A stretch of 36,371 nt of DNA from Rhizophagus sp. LPA8_4_AMF (taxonomy: Eukaryota > Glomeromycota > Glomeromycetes > Glomerales > Glomeraceae). Shown here in pieces: positions 10,830 through 19,913 of this stretch (positions are counted from its first letter, which is position 1; the number at the start of each line of letters is the position of its first letter). Under the pieces are notes generated by a model that saw nothing but the letters and a program-made list of their open reading frames with translations, had not been told where the DNA came from and ran no database searches. The stretch is from positions 1-36,371 of the forward strand of contig JADRCO010000354.1 of the NCBI GenBank assembly GCA_021464525.1, read 5' to 3'. The position numbers and the translations under genes are program-made.

Positions 10830-11690
10830 ATAATGAAGGTATTTCTGTAATTCAAATGTGCAGAAATTAATAACACCTAACGCCAGAATCATAATCATAA
10901 TGAAACCGGACTTCTATTGCGATAATAAATTTCCAAATTGGAATAACCACATTTCCAATCCGGCTACATTTTGGCTTATCCCATGAGATTATCTACAGTT
11001 GTTCACTAAGTTCAAAGAGAGCAACGGTGCAACTTTATAACTTCTAATGGAACTTCAATTTTTATAATTGTATTTGTATAATTCATGGATGTGCAAAAAA
11101 TCAATAAACTTTTTTATTTAGTTGGGAGACACGATAAGTTAAAAGATTGAAATAAATGGGTCAATTGCGCCTGCTTTGTCGAGTACGTGTTCGTTATGAG
11201 TAAAACATCATTAATCTAACACTATAGTTAATTGAATGACAACTTTAACAACATTATCTTATCTTCAGTTCTAGCCTGACGTAAATCCTAGTTGAAATTT
11301 TCATCAAAATTTCTCCCGCCAAAAGTTCTTTATGCTTTAGAAAGAAAATGTAAATGGGAGAACCAATCTCCATCCATTCAATCAATCTGGAAAGACTTCT
11401 AGTTACCGTTGATGATCCAACGTGGCTATTTCATGGCAAATATGTTTGGTTACAGATAGCTACGCAATTGTGCCACGTTACATTATCAATGTAGCAATAT
11501 TAACAGATGTCTATATGTTTATATCACACAATTATTAATTATTTTAAATATTTTTTCAACACGTTTATTTATATAATAAGATTATGGTTATTACAAATTT
11601 GTGTACGAAAAAAGCTTAACTACTTATAAAATAAAAATAAATAAATAAATAAATCGATGAAGAAAATAAGTAAGAACACCGATAAAACCA
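10830..11690. repeat. Array spacer repeat, copy C
   Basis: It shares long stretches with 17030-17960 and in part with 16640-16950: GGAGACACGATAAGTTAAAAG, AATAAATGGGTC, ATTGCGCCT and GGCAAATATGTTTG. The last part (about 11560-11690, CGTTTATTTATA and AATAAGTAAGAACAC) is the conserved 3' flank found behind the other hydrolase copies. No gene seen. Confidence 0.7.
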
Positions 11691-11714
11691 ATATATACGA
11701 AAGGGATCCGTTCA

Positions 11715-11815
11715 AAATCCGACAGGGTCAAAATCCCGAAATTGGCCCGCGATATGCAGCATTATGCAGGGTCAAGTGATCGATTGATCAGCATTAAAGT
11801 GTCGGGATTTTGGAC
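11715..11815. repeat. Small inverted repeat
   Basis: TCAAAATCCCGA on the left is matched by TCGGGATTTTGGA on the right, about 80 bases apart. The DNA between is richer in GC than its surroundings. It lies just downstream of hydrolase copy 2 and is absent at the corresponding place behind copy 3, so it is probably an insertion. Confidence 0.4.
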
Positions 11816-11953
11816 TAGACCCATACGAAAAGTTCGGTGTTCTAAAAAAGAAGTTTTCAAGTAAATTAACATGTTTAATTATTTCTAAATATAAATAAAT
11901 CTACTTGCTAAATTACTTACAATCTACGTAAAATAACATTAACTCCATTTCAA

Positions 11954-13654
11954 TTAGTTTCTTGTGATATTTGGTACAATACCAATTTTTTCCCAGTTAA
12001 GAACTTTTTTATGCTGTTCTTTTAAAGGTCCAAATTCTCCTTTAGCATTGATGCAATTATAAGATGAAGGAGGGAGTGGTCCGTTAAGAACATTTGTCAC
12101 TCTATTTATAAATTCGACTGTACGTTCATATGATTTTGTAGTGCTAGCATGTTCCATTCCCTAGAATATAAAAGTAGAATAAGATTAATAAATTCAAATT
12201 CTTTTAAATAATAATATAAATTACTTGGAATACGTGAAGCATCTCTTCGTATATTTCGAGTGTAGTATTTGTCGGAGTTTGGAATGGAGATTTTTCAAAT
12301 TTATCAGCATTATAAGATGGGCCCTTATATTTAGTTGGTTTAGCAGATCTGTGAGCAAAATATATTGCTTCATCTCGTAGTCTTTCATCATCTCCTGCTA
12401 CCTTTATTATTAAATAAATCCTTTTTAAGTACATAAATATCAGAGGAAACCACAAGACATTTTTCTTACCAACAAGCAATAAAGGAGGTAAGTTGCACAA
12501 GCTTTCAGCTAACATTGGGCTAACATATGGAATTGCTAGACCCTCATTTGATGCATACATTTCTAATCTTCCATCAGGTCTATCAAAAGAATCGTGCCAA
12601 ATTTTGGATCCAAAATTTTGTTTCTTAATCTTTGTTGTGAGGGCAATAGCTTTTTCTTCAAATTCCTTACTAACTTTAGATTCTACGTGATTAATACCTT
12701 TCGCCAGATTTGGAAGAAAATCAATACATTCATCATCAAATACCGAAGGCGTGCTGTGTGTAAGATCAACTAACGGACTCTGAAATGTGACACAATATAT
12801 CATGTGAACGATTAGCAATTAAACTATATAAAGAAAACTATATAAAGAAACTAGATTCTTTATTTACCCAACAAGTGATACCAGCGCATGATGACAAACC
12901 AGCATCACGTATAGCAAGACCAAGAGCCAAGCTTAAACCTCCCCCAGCACTATCACCGGAAATTACAATATTTTTTGGATTTAAAGGTTCAAATCCTGCA
13001 TCTTTTGGAGGATTCAAGAGATATAAATAAGTAGCTAATGCATCTTGTAATGCGGCGGGAAATTGATTTTGAGGTGCAAGCCGATAATTGATTACTATGT
13101 AAAGAAATTTTAGTTAGAAAATTGATTAAAAATTTCATTCCTTCAAGGTTTAGCTTACCTAAAATTCTTGCATCTGCTTTATTAGCAATAGGGCTTGTAA
13201 TATTACGATGAGATTCTTTACTACACAAATAATAACCTCCACCATGTAAATACAAAATAGTTTTCCTAATTTCTCTTTTTTTCCATCCATCATTAGGAAC
13301 TTGAACCCATTCAGCATTAATTCCATCATCATTCAAATCTCTCCACTCAGTATCTAAGATATGTTCATAAGGTTTCAAAATTTTCTGAAGATGAACTTGA
13401 GCTTCGTGTCTATATTTATTATTTATCTTAAATTCATTTATCATCACACCAGCTTGTACGGGAGCAGGACGAAAAGTATCCTCTTGTATTTGCTCAATTG
13501 TTTTAGCACCCATATTGGTATTTGAGAATAACGATTTATACAATGCCCAAGTTAAATGAAATTTTAAATCCCATGAAGGTCTAGGTGGTCCATTAAGATA
13601 ATATTTTATTGATGTAAAAATTAATAATGGAGAAAATTTTATAAATTCAGCCAT
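11954..13654 (-). CDS. Hormone-sensitive-lipase-type alpha/beta hydrolase, array copy 2 (470 aa)
   Basis: Intact HSL-family esterase/lipase-like hydrolase; the natural substrate is unknown. Exons on the minus strand are 13654-13159, 13094-12868, 12779-12470, 12397-12225 and 12160-11954. HGGG is at residues 137-140, the nucleophile Ser214 lies in GDSAGGG, the acid motif GDDERLRDE lies near residues 346-354, and the catalytic His in EEMLHVF is near 399. Many fungal members use a Glu where the acid is, as GDDE suggests here. Of the three long copies only this one keeps the canonical Asp before the Ser. The N-terminal 60 residues include a hydrophobic patch (FSPLLIFTS) but no clear cleavable signal. 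Exon 3 has a 4-base insertion at its donor that is cancelled by an acceptor 4 bases further on, leaving LLLVAGDDE unchanged. Promoter and flanks match copies 1 and 3. Confidence 0.92.
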
Positions 13655-13706
13655 TTTCAAAATAGTAACTATACTATAATATAAAAGATTTAGTGCAAAT
13701 AATGAC

Positions 13707-13716
13707 TCTATTTATA
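13707..13716 (-). promoter_or_regulatory. TATA box of hydrolase copy 2
   Basis: TATAAATAGA 53-62 bases upstream of the ATG at 13654, in the conserved upstream block. Confidence 0.6.
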
Positions 13717-13849
13717 AAGGATGAAAATCTCTCCGAAACAATCGAAATATTCATATAATTCATTATAATTGTATCACTCATGTGGCCCCAGTGATCCTAT
13801 AATTGCTACGATAAATTTGGTGTACTTATTAAATTCAAAAAATCACGTG

Positions 13850-14232
13850 AAATTAGTTCAAATCAAACTTTAAAAAAAGAATATGTAACAAATTAAGTTA
13901 AATATAATTATTTCTATTAACCAGGTTCAAATGCACAAAAATTAATGACATCAAATTATAATTTCACTAACGCAAAAATCATAAAATCATCTAAGAAATT
14001 ATAATGAAACTGAACTTATAATACGATAATGAATTTTTTGGAATCGCCAAATTTCCAATCAGAGCTTTATATCATGCAATTGTTTAAATAGTTTATTTAT
14101 AATAAATATAAGTAATTGTTGTTATTTTTTAAAAAGTGAAAAAAAACTTAAAAACTTGTTAAAATAAACAAATAAATAAATTAATTAGGTTAATGAAGAA
14201 AATAAGTGAGAACACTGCTGACAACAACCAGA
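13850..14232. repeat. Array spacer repeat, copy D (short)
   Basis: Matches 17040-17200 at its start (AATCACGTGA, TTCAAATCAAACTT, ATACGATAATGAATTTTT) and 11560-11690 at its end (AATGAAGAAAATAAGTGAGAACAC). The middle of the longer spacer copies is missing here, which explains why copies 2 and 3 lie close together. Confidence 0.65.
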
Positions 14233-14318
14233 TAGTAAAAGAAATAGTCCTCAAATTGAGTTAGCATGCTTTTGTTAATTCTAAATTTAAATTTTTTTTT
14301 ACGTAAAATAAAATTGAA

Positions 14319-16046
14319 TTAGTTTCGTGTGATATTTGGTACAATACCAATATTTTCCCAGTTAAGAACTTTTTTATGATGCTCTTTTAAAGGTCCAAAT
14401 TCTCCTTTAGCATTTATGCAATTATAAGAAGAAGAAGGAAGTGGTTCATTAAGAACATTTATCACTTTATTTATGAATTCGACTGTACGTTCATACGACT
14501 TTGTAGTGCTAGCATGTTCTAAAATCTATAACATAAAAATAGAAGAATTGGTTTTTTATCTTAAAAAATAAATTCAACAACTATTTATAATTTAAAAATT
14601 AATATATGTTATATTACTTGGAATACATGAAACATTTCTTCGTATATTTCGAGTGTAGTATTTGTTGGAGTTTTGAATGGAGATTTTTCAAATTTACCAG
14701 CATTATAAGATGGACCCTTATATTTAGTTGGTTCAGCAGATCTATGAGCTAAATAAGTTATTCCATCTCGGAATCTTTCGTCATCTCCTGCTACCTGTAT
14801 TATTCAAATAAATTCTTTTTTTTTTAGTACATAAATATCTAAAAGGGGAGCGTGAGATACTTTTTAACTCTTACCAACAATAAAGGGGGTAAGTTGCATA
14901 AGCTTTCAGCTAACATTGGACTAACATATGGTATTGCTAGGCCTTCATTAGGTGCATACATTTCTAATCTTCCGTCAGATCTATCAAAAGAATCATGCCA
15001 AATTTTGGGACCAAGATTTTGTTTCTTAATCTTTGCTGTAAGAGCAGCAGCTTTTTCTTTATATTCTTTACTAACTTGAGATTCTACGTGATTAATACCT
15101 TTCGCCAGATTTGGAAGATAATCAATACTCTCTTCATCTAACATTGAAGGCGTGTTATGTGTAAGGTCAACAAATGGGCTCTGTAATGTGATGCAATATA
15201 ACCGTGTAAATATTAGCAATTAAACTATATAAAGAAACAATACTTTATTTACCCAACAAATGATACCAGCGCATGATGGCAAACCAGCATCACGTATAGC
15301 AAGACCAAGAGCCAAGCTTAAACCTCCCCCGGCACTTGCACCGGAAATTACAATATTTTTTGGATCCAAAGGTTCAAATCCTGCGTCTTTTGGAGGATTC
15401 AAGAGATATAAATAAGCAGCCAATGTATCTTGTAATGCGGCGGGAAATTGATTTTGAGGTGCAAGCCGATAATCGATTACTATATGACGAAATTTAGTTA
15501 GATAATATATTAATAGATTGGAAATTTCATTCTTCCACGTTTCGACTTACCTAAAATTCTTGCATTTGCTTTTTTGGCAAGAGAGCTTGTAACACTACGA
15601 TGAGATTCTTTATTACACAAATAATAACCTCCACCATGTAAATACAAAATAGTTTTCCTAATTTCACTTTTTTCCCATCCATCATTAGGAACTTGAACCC
15701 ATTCAGAATTAATCCCATCATCTTTCAAATCTTTCCACTCAGTATCTAAGACATGTTCATAAGGTTTCAAAATTTTTTCAAGGTGAACTTGAGCTTCATA
15801 TCCAAATTGATTATTTATCTTGAATTCATTTATCATCACACCAGCTTGTACAGGAGCAGGACGAAAACTTTCCTTTTGCATCTGCTCAGTTGTTTTAGCA
15901 TTGGTTCTTGAAAATGAGAACATTGATCTAAACATTGCCCAAGTAAAATGATATTTTAAATCCCATGAAGGTCTAGGTGGTCCATTAAGATAATGTTTTA
16001 TTGAAGTAGAAATTAATAATGGAGAAAATTTTATAAAATCGGCCAT
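14319..16046 (-). CDS. Hormone-sensitive-lipase-type alpha/beta hydrolase, array copy 3 (470 aa)
   Basis: Intact HSL-family esterase/lipase-like hydrolase. Exons on the minus strand are 16046-15551, 15479-15253, 15180-14875, 14794-14618 and 14525-14319; they join in frame to 470 codons plus stop. HGGG is at residues 137-140, Ser214 in GASAGGG, the acid motif GDDERFRDG near 346-354, and the His in EEMFHVF near 399. The usual GDSAGG has Ala for Asp, and LRDE has become FRDG, so activity may differ from copy 2. Residues 35-60 (MFRSMFSFSRTNAKTTEQMQ) diverge most from copies 1 and 2. The last exon begins ILEHAS where the others have an internal Met. The first ATG is preceded by the conserved ATAGTAACTA block and a TATA box. 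I expect a cytosolic or membrane-associated enzyme. Confidence 0.92.
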
Positions 16047-16098
16047 ATTCAAAATAGTAACTAGACTATAATGTAAAAGGTTAAGTACAAATAATCGT

Positions 16099-16108
16099 TC
16101 TATTTATA
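16099..16108 (-). promoter_or_regulatory. TATA box of hydrolase copy 3
   Basis: TATAAATAGA 53-62 bases upstream of the ATG at 16046, in the conserved upstream block. Confidence 0.6.
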
Positions 16109-16379
16109 AGAATGAAAATTTTACGGAAAAAATCGAAAATAGTTTAAGATTTACTATTTTATAGTTATTCATGTATCCATTGAAAAATCATATAATCGTA
16201 CCACTCATGTGATCACTGTGATTGTTTCAATCGATATGACAAATTTGGTGATCTCATTCCAAGTGTGTGCTTGAAATAAAATTTATGTAGAAATCATTGA
16301 CATTGTATTAAATCACTAACGCCACAATATTGTACAATCAGAATTCACATAATCATTATTAAATCAAAAATGCAACTGG

Positions 16380-16950
16380 ACTTAATAATACGATAATAAG
16401 TCAATAACCTATTGACCTTGTTAGTAAAGGTCCAAAATGGGTTGTATTAAATTTTTGACTGAAATTAATGCATTACGCAAATTTTTGAATCTTAATTCCG
16501 CCCAGAATCAATTTGAATAACATAACTAATTATATAAAAGTATTTTCTCTGTTACAGATTCGTTATAATATTATCATAATCTTATATTTTAAACGTATAA
16601 ATTAACCGGTTAACAGATGACTTAACCAGCTAACCGTCCTAACCGGTTACTTATTAGGAGACGCGATAAATTAGAATTAAATAGGTCCAATTGCGCCTAC
16701 ATTTTTTGAATGTGTGTTTTCTACGCAAGAATTTTTAGATCATTATGTTAGTGAATTACATGATAATCTTAATATTATCTTTCAGCTTTAGTCTGTACAT
16801 AATCCCGGTTGAAGATTTTCATAAAAATTTCTCCGAAAAATCATTTATTCTGAAAACGCTACTAGTTTAAATTCTTTCGCCTGAGGATAAACAAGAAATG
16901 GCAAATATGTTCGATAATAAATTTTATTAATATGCCTATATTATACAATA
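16380..16950. repeat. Array spacer repeat, copy E
   Basis: The first 250 bases (ATACGATAATAAGTCAATAACC, then TTAACCGGTTA) recur at 23535-23805. The later part (GGAGACGCGATAAATTAGAA, CAATTGCGCCT, GGCAAATATGTTCGA) matches copies C and F. No gene seen. Confidence 0.65.
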
Positions 16951-16969
16951 GATAAAACTTATTAAGAAT

Positions 16970-17965
16970 ATCAAATAACCATATAATTGTGTCTCTGTGA
17001 TTCTTATGGTTGTTTCAATCGATACGATAAATTTGGTGCTCAAAATCACGTGATAAAAGTTCAAAATTCAAATCAAACTTAAACTGAAGAAATGTAACAA
17101 AATTTAAAAGTTATAAACAATTTTCTGAATTTCAAGTTATAATTTAACCTAAGAAATTGAAACCAAATTGTAATTGGACTATAATACGATAATGAATTTT
17201 TCCGAATTTGGAATCGCCACATTTCCGTCGCTGCCTTTTGGCTCATCATTGTATAAACCATGCGATTAGTATTTGTACATCGATCAATTGTTCACCAAGA
17301 TCGAAGTGCAACGATGCAACTTGCAATTTTTAACGTTTTTATTCGTTCATTTATAATTTATGGACGTTCGAAAATAATTAATTTTCTAATATCTTATTGG
17401 AGGACACGATAAGTTAAAAGATTGAAATAAATGGGTCGATTGCGCCTATTTTGTTGAAAACGAATTCACTACGAGTAAAACAATAATAATCAGAATTTTC
17501 AAATATGGTATAATTGTTTATTAACCGACAGACTTATCAATAATTCATCTTCAGTTCTAACCTATTCATCCAAATATTTCCCCAAAAGATCGTTGTGCTT
17601 TAGAAATAATACGCAAGTAGGAAAATATTCTTTCATTCAATTAATTCTAAAAAGGCTTCTAGTTTTGTAGATGAACGTGACTATGTCATTGGCAAATATA
17701 TTTGATGACAGATTTAAACTTGCTTTATACAATGATATCAATACTAAATTTAGTTAAAATAATCAGTATTCAATTAATTCAGATGTCATATATCACACAA
17801 AGAAAAAGTTTTATAGGAGGTATTTCTGTTTTTATCGTTTAAATATTTTCAACTCGTTTATTTATAGATAAAATAATAACATTGTAAATTATACAGTGAA
17901 AAAAAAACTTAACAAATTTTTAATAAACAAGTAAGTAAATTAAAATCAATGTGTTCTAAAAAGTA
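16970..17965. repeat. Hydrolase upstream remnant and spacer repeat, copy F
   Basis: 16970-17050 resembles the DNA upstream of copies 2 and 3 (GTTTCAATCGATACGATAAATTTGG), yet no hydrolase lies beside it, so a gene copy has probably been deleted here. From 17050 the sequence follows copies C and D, and it ends in the conserved 3' flank (CGTTTATTTATAGATAAAAT near 17856). Confidence 0.6.
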
Positions 17966-18052
17966 GTTTTCAAATTAAGTTAACATGTTTCTATAATATC
18001 TCAATTTAAATTTACTTACAATTTATGTAAAGTAATATTGAATCCATTTTAA

Positions 18053-18248
18053 TTAGTTTCGTGTGATATTTGGTACAATACCAATATTTCCTAGTTAAGA
18101 ACTTTCTTATGATGTTCTTTTAAAGGTCCAAATTCTCCTTTAGCATTTATGCAGTATAAGAGGAATTTGTCGGAGTTTGGAATGGAGATTTTTCAAATTT
18201 ACCAGCATTATAAGACGGATCCTTATATTTATTTGGTTCAGCAGATTT
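18053..18248 (-). pseudogene. 3' fragment of hydrolase, array copy 4
   Basis: On the minus strand a piece of exon 4 (NKYKDPSYNAGKFEKSPFQT) is joined directly to a piece of exon 5 (reading SSY, then out of frame). The end of exon 4 with the catalytic His, the intron and the start of exon 5 are deleted, and one more base is missing after SSY. The terminal VPNITRN and stop are still recognisable at 18075-18053. Upstream, the match ends near 18248, where an unrelated relic begins. Confidence 0.85.
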
Positions 18249-18256
18249 AATATATT

Positions 18257-19230
18257 CTGACTGTCTTTAAAACCTTCTTTTAATATTCTCAATTCTATAG
18301 CTAGTGATTTTAAAACATTACTTAAAGTTTCGTATTTTTCAACACCAGGATAAAGGACTATAGTATAATGATTTTCAGGTCGATATACAGTAGATTATCA
18401 ATATCATCAAGAATTGAGCAAGTAATCATAACTTGTTTAACCTTTCGTCCAACATTTCTCCCATCACCAGAGATTCGTAAATGTATTTTTGGATTCATTA
18501 TATCTAAAATTTTCCTCCATTTCCGACATCAAATTCAATAGATTTTAGACTAAGATTATCATCTGAATGACAATCCTTAGCCGCTACTTGATCAAATATT
18601 GTATAGACTTTGCAACTTTTTGGCTCGATTATTCTGTCCAGTTGAAGTTAAATTGTCAAATGATTTTAAAACTGTTGCTCGTTGATGAATATCTTTTGTT
18701 TGCTGAAGTATTTCTAAATGAAGACCAAAAAATTGTGGCCCTGAATAGCGTGTTTTAATTTCTGGATTTAAGGCCTATTATAAAAATTTTATTTTTAAAT
18801 TAATAAAATTTTTAATTCTTTTAATATTAATTTCTGTTTATTACAATTACGTACCTTAGCATATAAACATGCTGCATTTGAGCTTGATTTTTCTGACTTT
18901 ACATGATATTGAAATTTATCTCCATAATATATCCAATAAACTGGATTTTTCTCCACATATTTAATCATACATCGGACTATTTGTCTTGTCTTAGGTTTTC
19001 TTAAACTTACTTTAACTTCATAATTATCCGGAATTCAAAAACCTTTTTGACCTTTTGTATATTTAAGATAAGTAGCAGGTGGATAATTTCCTTCTTTAAT
19101 AATATCGTAAGTATAACTTCGTTGATCATCAGAATATTGAATGATAGATTCTTTAGGATAATTATGAATTTCAATAGGAGTTTTTTTTAACTTGTTGATC
19201 TACCTGAAGTGGTAAAGAAATTTCTTTTTT
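18257..19230 (-). pseudogene. Relic of an unrecognised repeated gene family, multiply broken
   Basis: Minus-strand segments read as protein but sit in different frames. In order: KTPIEIHNYPKESIIQYSDD and KGNYPPATYLKYTKG-like text, an in-frame TGA after GQKGF, then DNYEVKVSLRKPKTRQIVR and WIYYGDKFQYH up to LYAK. An intron-like gap (GTACGTAATT...AATAG, about 18774-18855) follows, then PEIKTRYSGPQFFGLHLEIL. After several frame changes come RISGDGRNVGRKVKQVMI and NHYTIVLYPGVEKYETLSNV. I count one stop and about four frameshifts. I do not recognise a named domain. The wording resembles lineage-specific repeated proteins of mycorrhizal fungi, but that is only an impression. Its 5' end may lie near 19230. 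Confidence 0.65.
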
Positions 19231-19302
19231 TTTTAACACAAAATTTTACGCGCGTATTATTGGGGGTTTCAAAATTTATGAAATTGATGTTGCAATAACA
19301 AC

Positions 19303-19472
19303 CATTAAAAAAAACACAAAACACAAAATCAACAGCCATAATTATCATGAAAGATTAACAACAAAATTTCCTTTTAAGATTTGTATGTAACACAAGTCCT
19401 AAAAAGGAAATTTTTGTGTTACTCTTCCATGATAATTATGGCCGTTTATTTTTTGTGTTTGTGTTTTGTGAA
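19303..19472. repeat. Foldback element, arms about 75 bases
   Basis: CCATAATTATCATG-AAAGATTAAC with AAAATTTCCTTTT (left arm) faces AAAAGGAAATTTTTGTGTTAC and CATGATAATTATGG (right arm). The match goes on outward through CACAAAACACAAA and TTTGTGTTTGTG. The loop is about 20 bases (19378-19399). As RNA it would form a long hairpin. It is probably a miniature inverted-repeat element; it has no coding frame. Confidence 0.65.
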
Positions 19473-19611
19473 TTTTTGTGATTATCTTTATTTTCATTAA
19501 CAAGACTTTGGCAAAATGTAATACAAGAAAATCACCAATCAAAATAGATATTTATTTATAGTAAAACACCAGGCCTTATGTTTCGCAATTTTTCACCCCC
19601 AAAAAATTAGG

Positions 19612-19662
19612 GGACTTTATATATTGATCAGCCGATATGGGTCCCATATCGAAATAAAGTCC
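19612..19662. repeat. Nested palindrome
   Basis: CGATATGGGTCCCATATCG (19633-19651) is a perfect 19-base inverted repeat around a central base pair step, flanked by GGACTTTAT and ATAAAGTCC. It lies about 250 bases upstream of the channel gene at 19914. Confidence 0.55.
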
Positions 19663-19804
19663 ATTTTCCGAATCTCTATTAGGAAAAAAAAATGAAAGAA
19701 CAGAAAATAAAAAAAAATCATAATGATTAATAACAATCTGATGTGGAACTGTAACTGATCACTATGCATGCAATAGTACAATTATGGCATTTTTAAAAGG
19801 TTCG

Positions 19805-19830
19805 CATCATGCGCATGCATCATGCGCATG
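19805..19830. repeat. Perfect 2 x 13-base tandem repeat
   Basis: CATCATGCGCATG occurs twice back to back. Each copy contains the palindrome CATGCGCATG. It lies 84-110 bases upstream of the ATG at 19914, where a regulatory site could sit. Confidence 0.6.
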
Positions 19831-19913
19831 GAGTCCATCACTGATTACGCCCATAAAGTATAACGGTGCCATAACTTCTTGGAACAAGGTATTTCTTCCT
19901 TGTATGATTTAAT

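Noticed and set aside
12493-12690. Plus-strand frames opposite hydrolase exons 3 (also 14852-15079)
   Set aside because: Mirror frames of a real minus-strand exon; no independent features.
12989-13660. One long frame running through intron 1 of hydrolase copy 2
   Set aside because: Past the GTAAGC donor the text loses all match to the family; the spliced model restores VINYRLAP.
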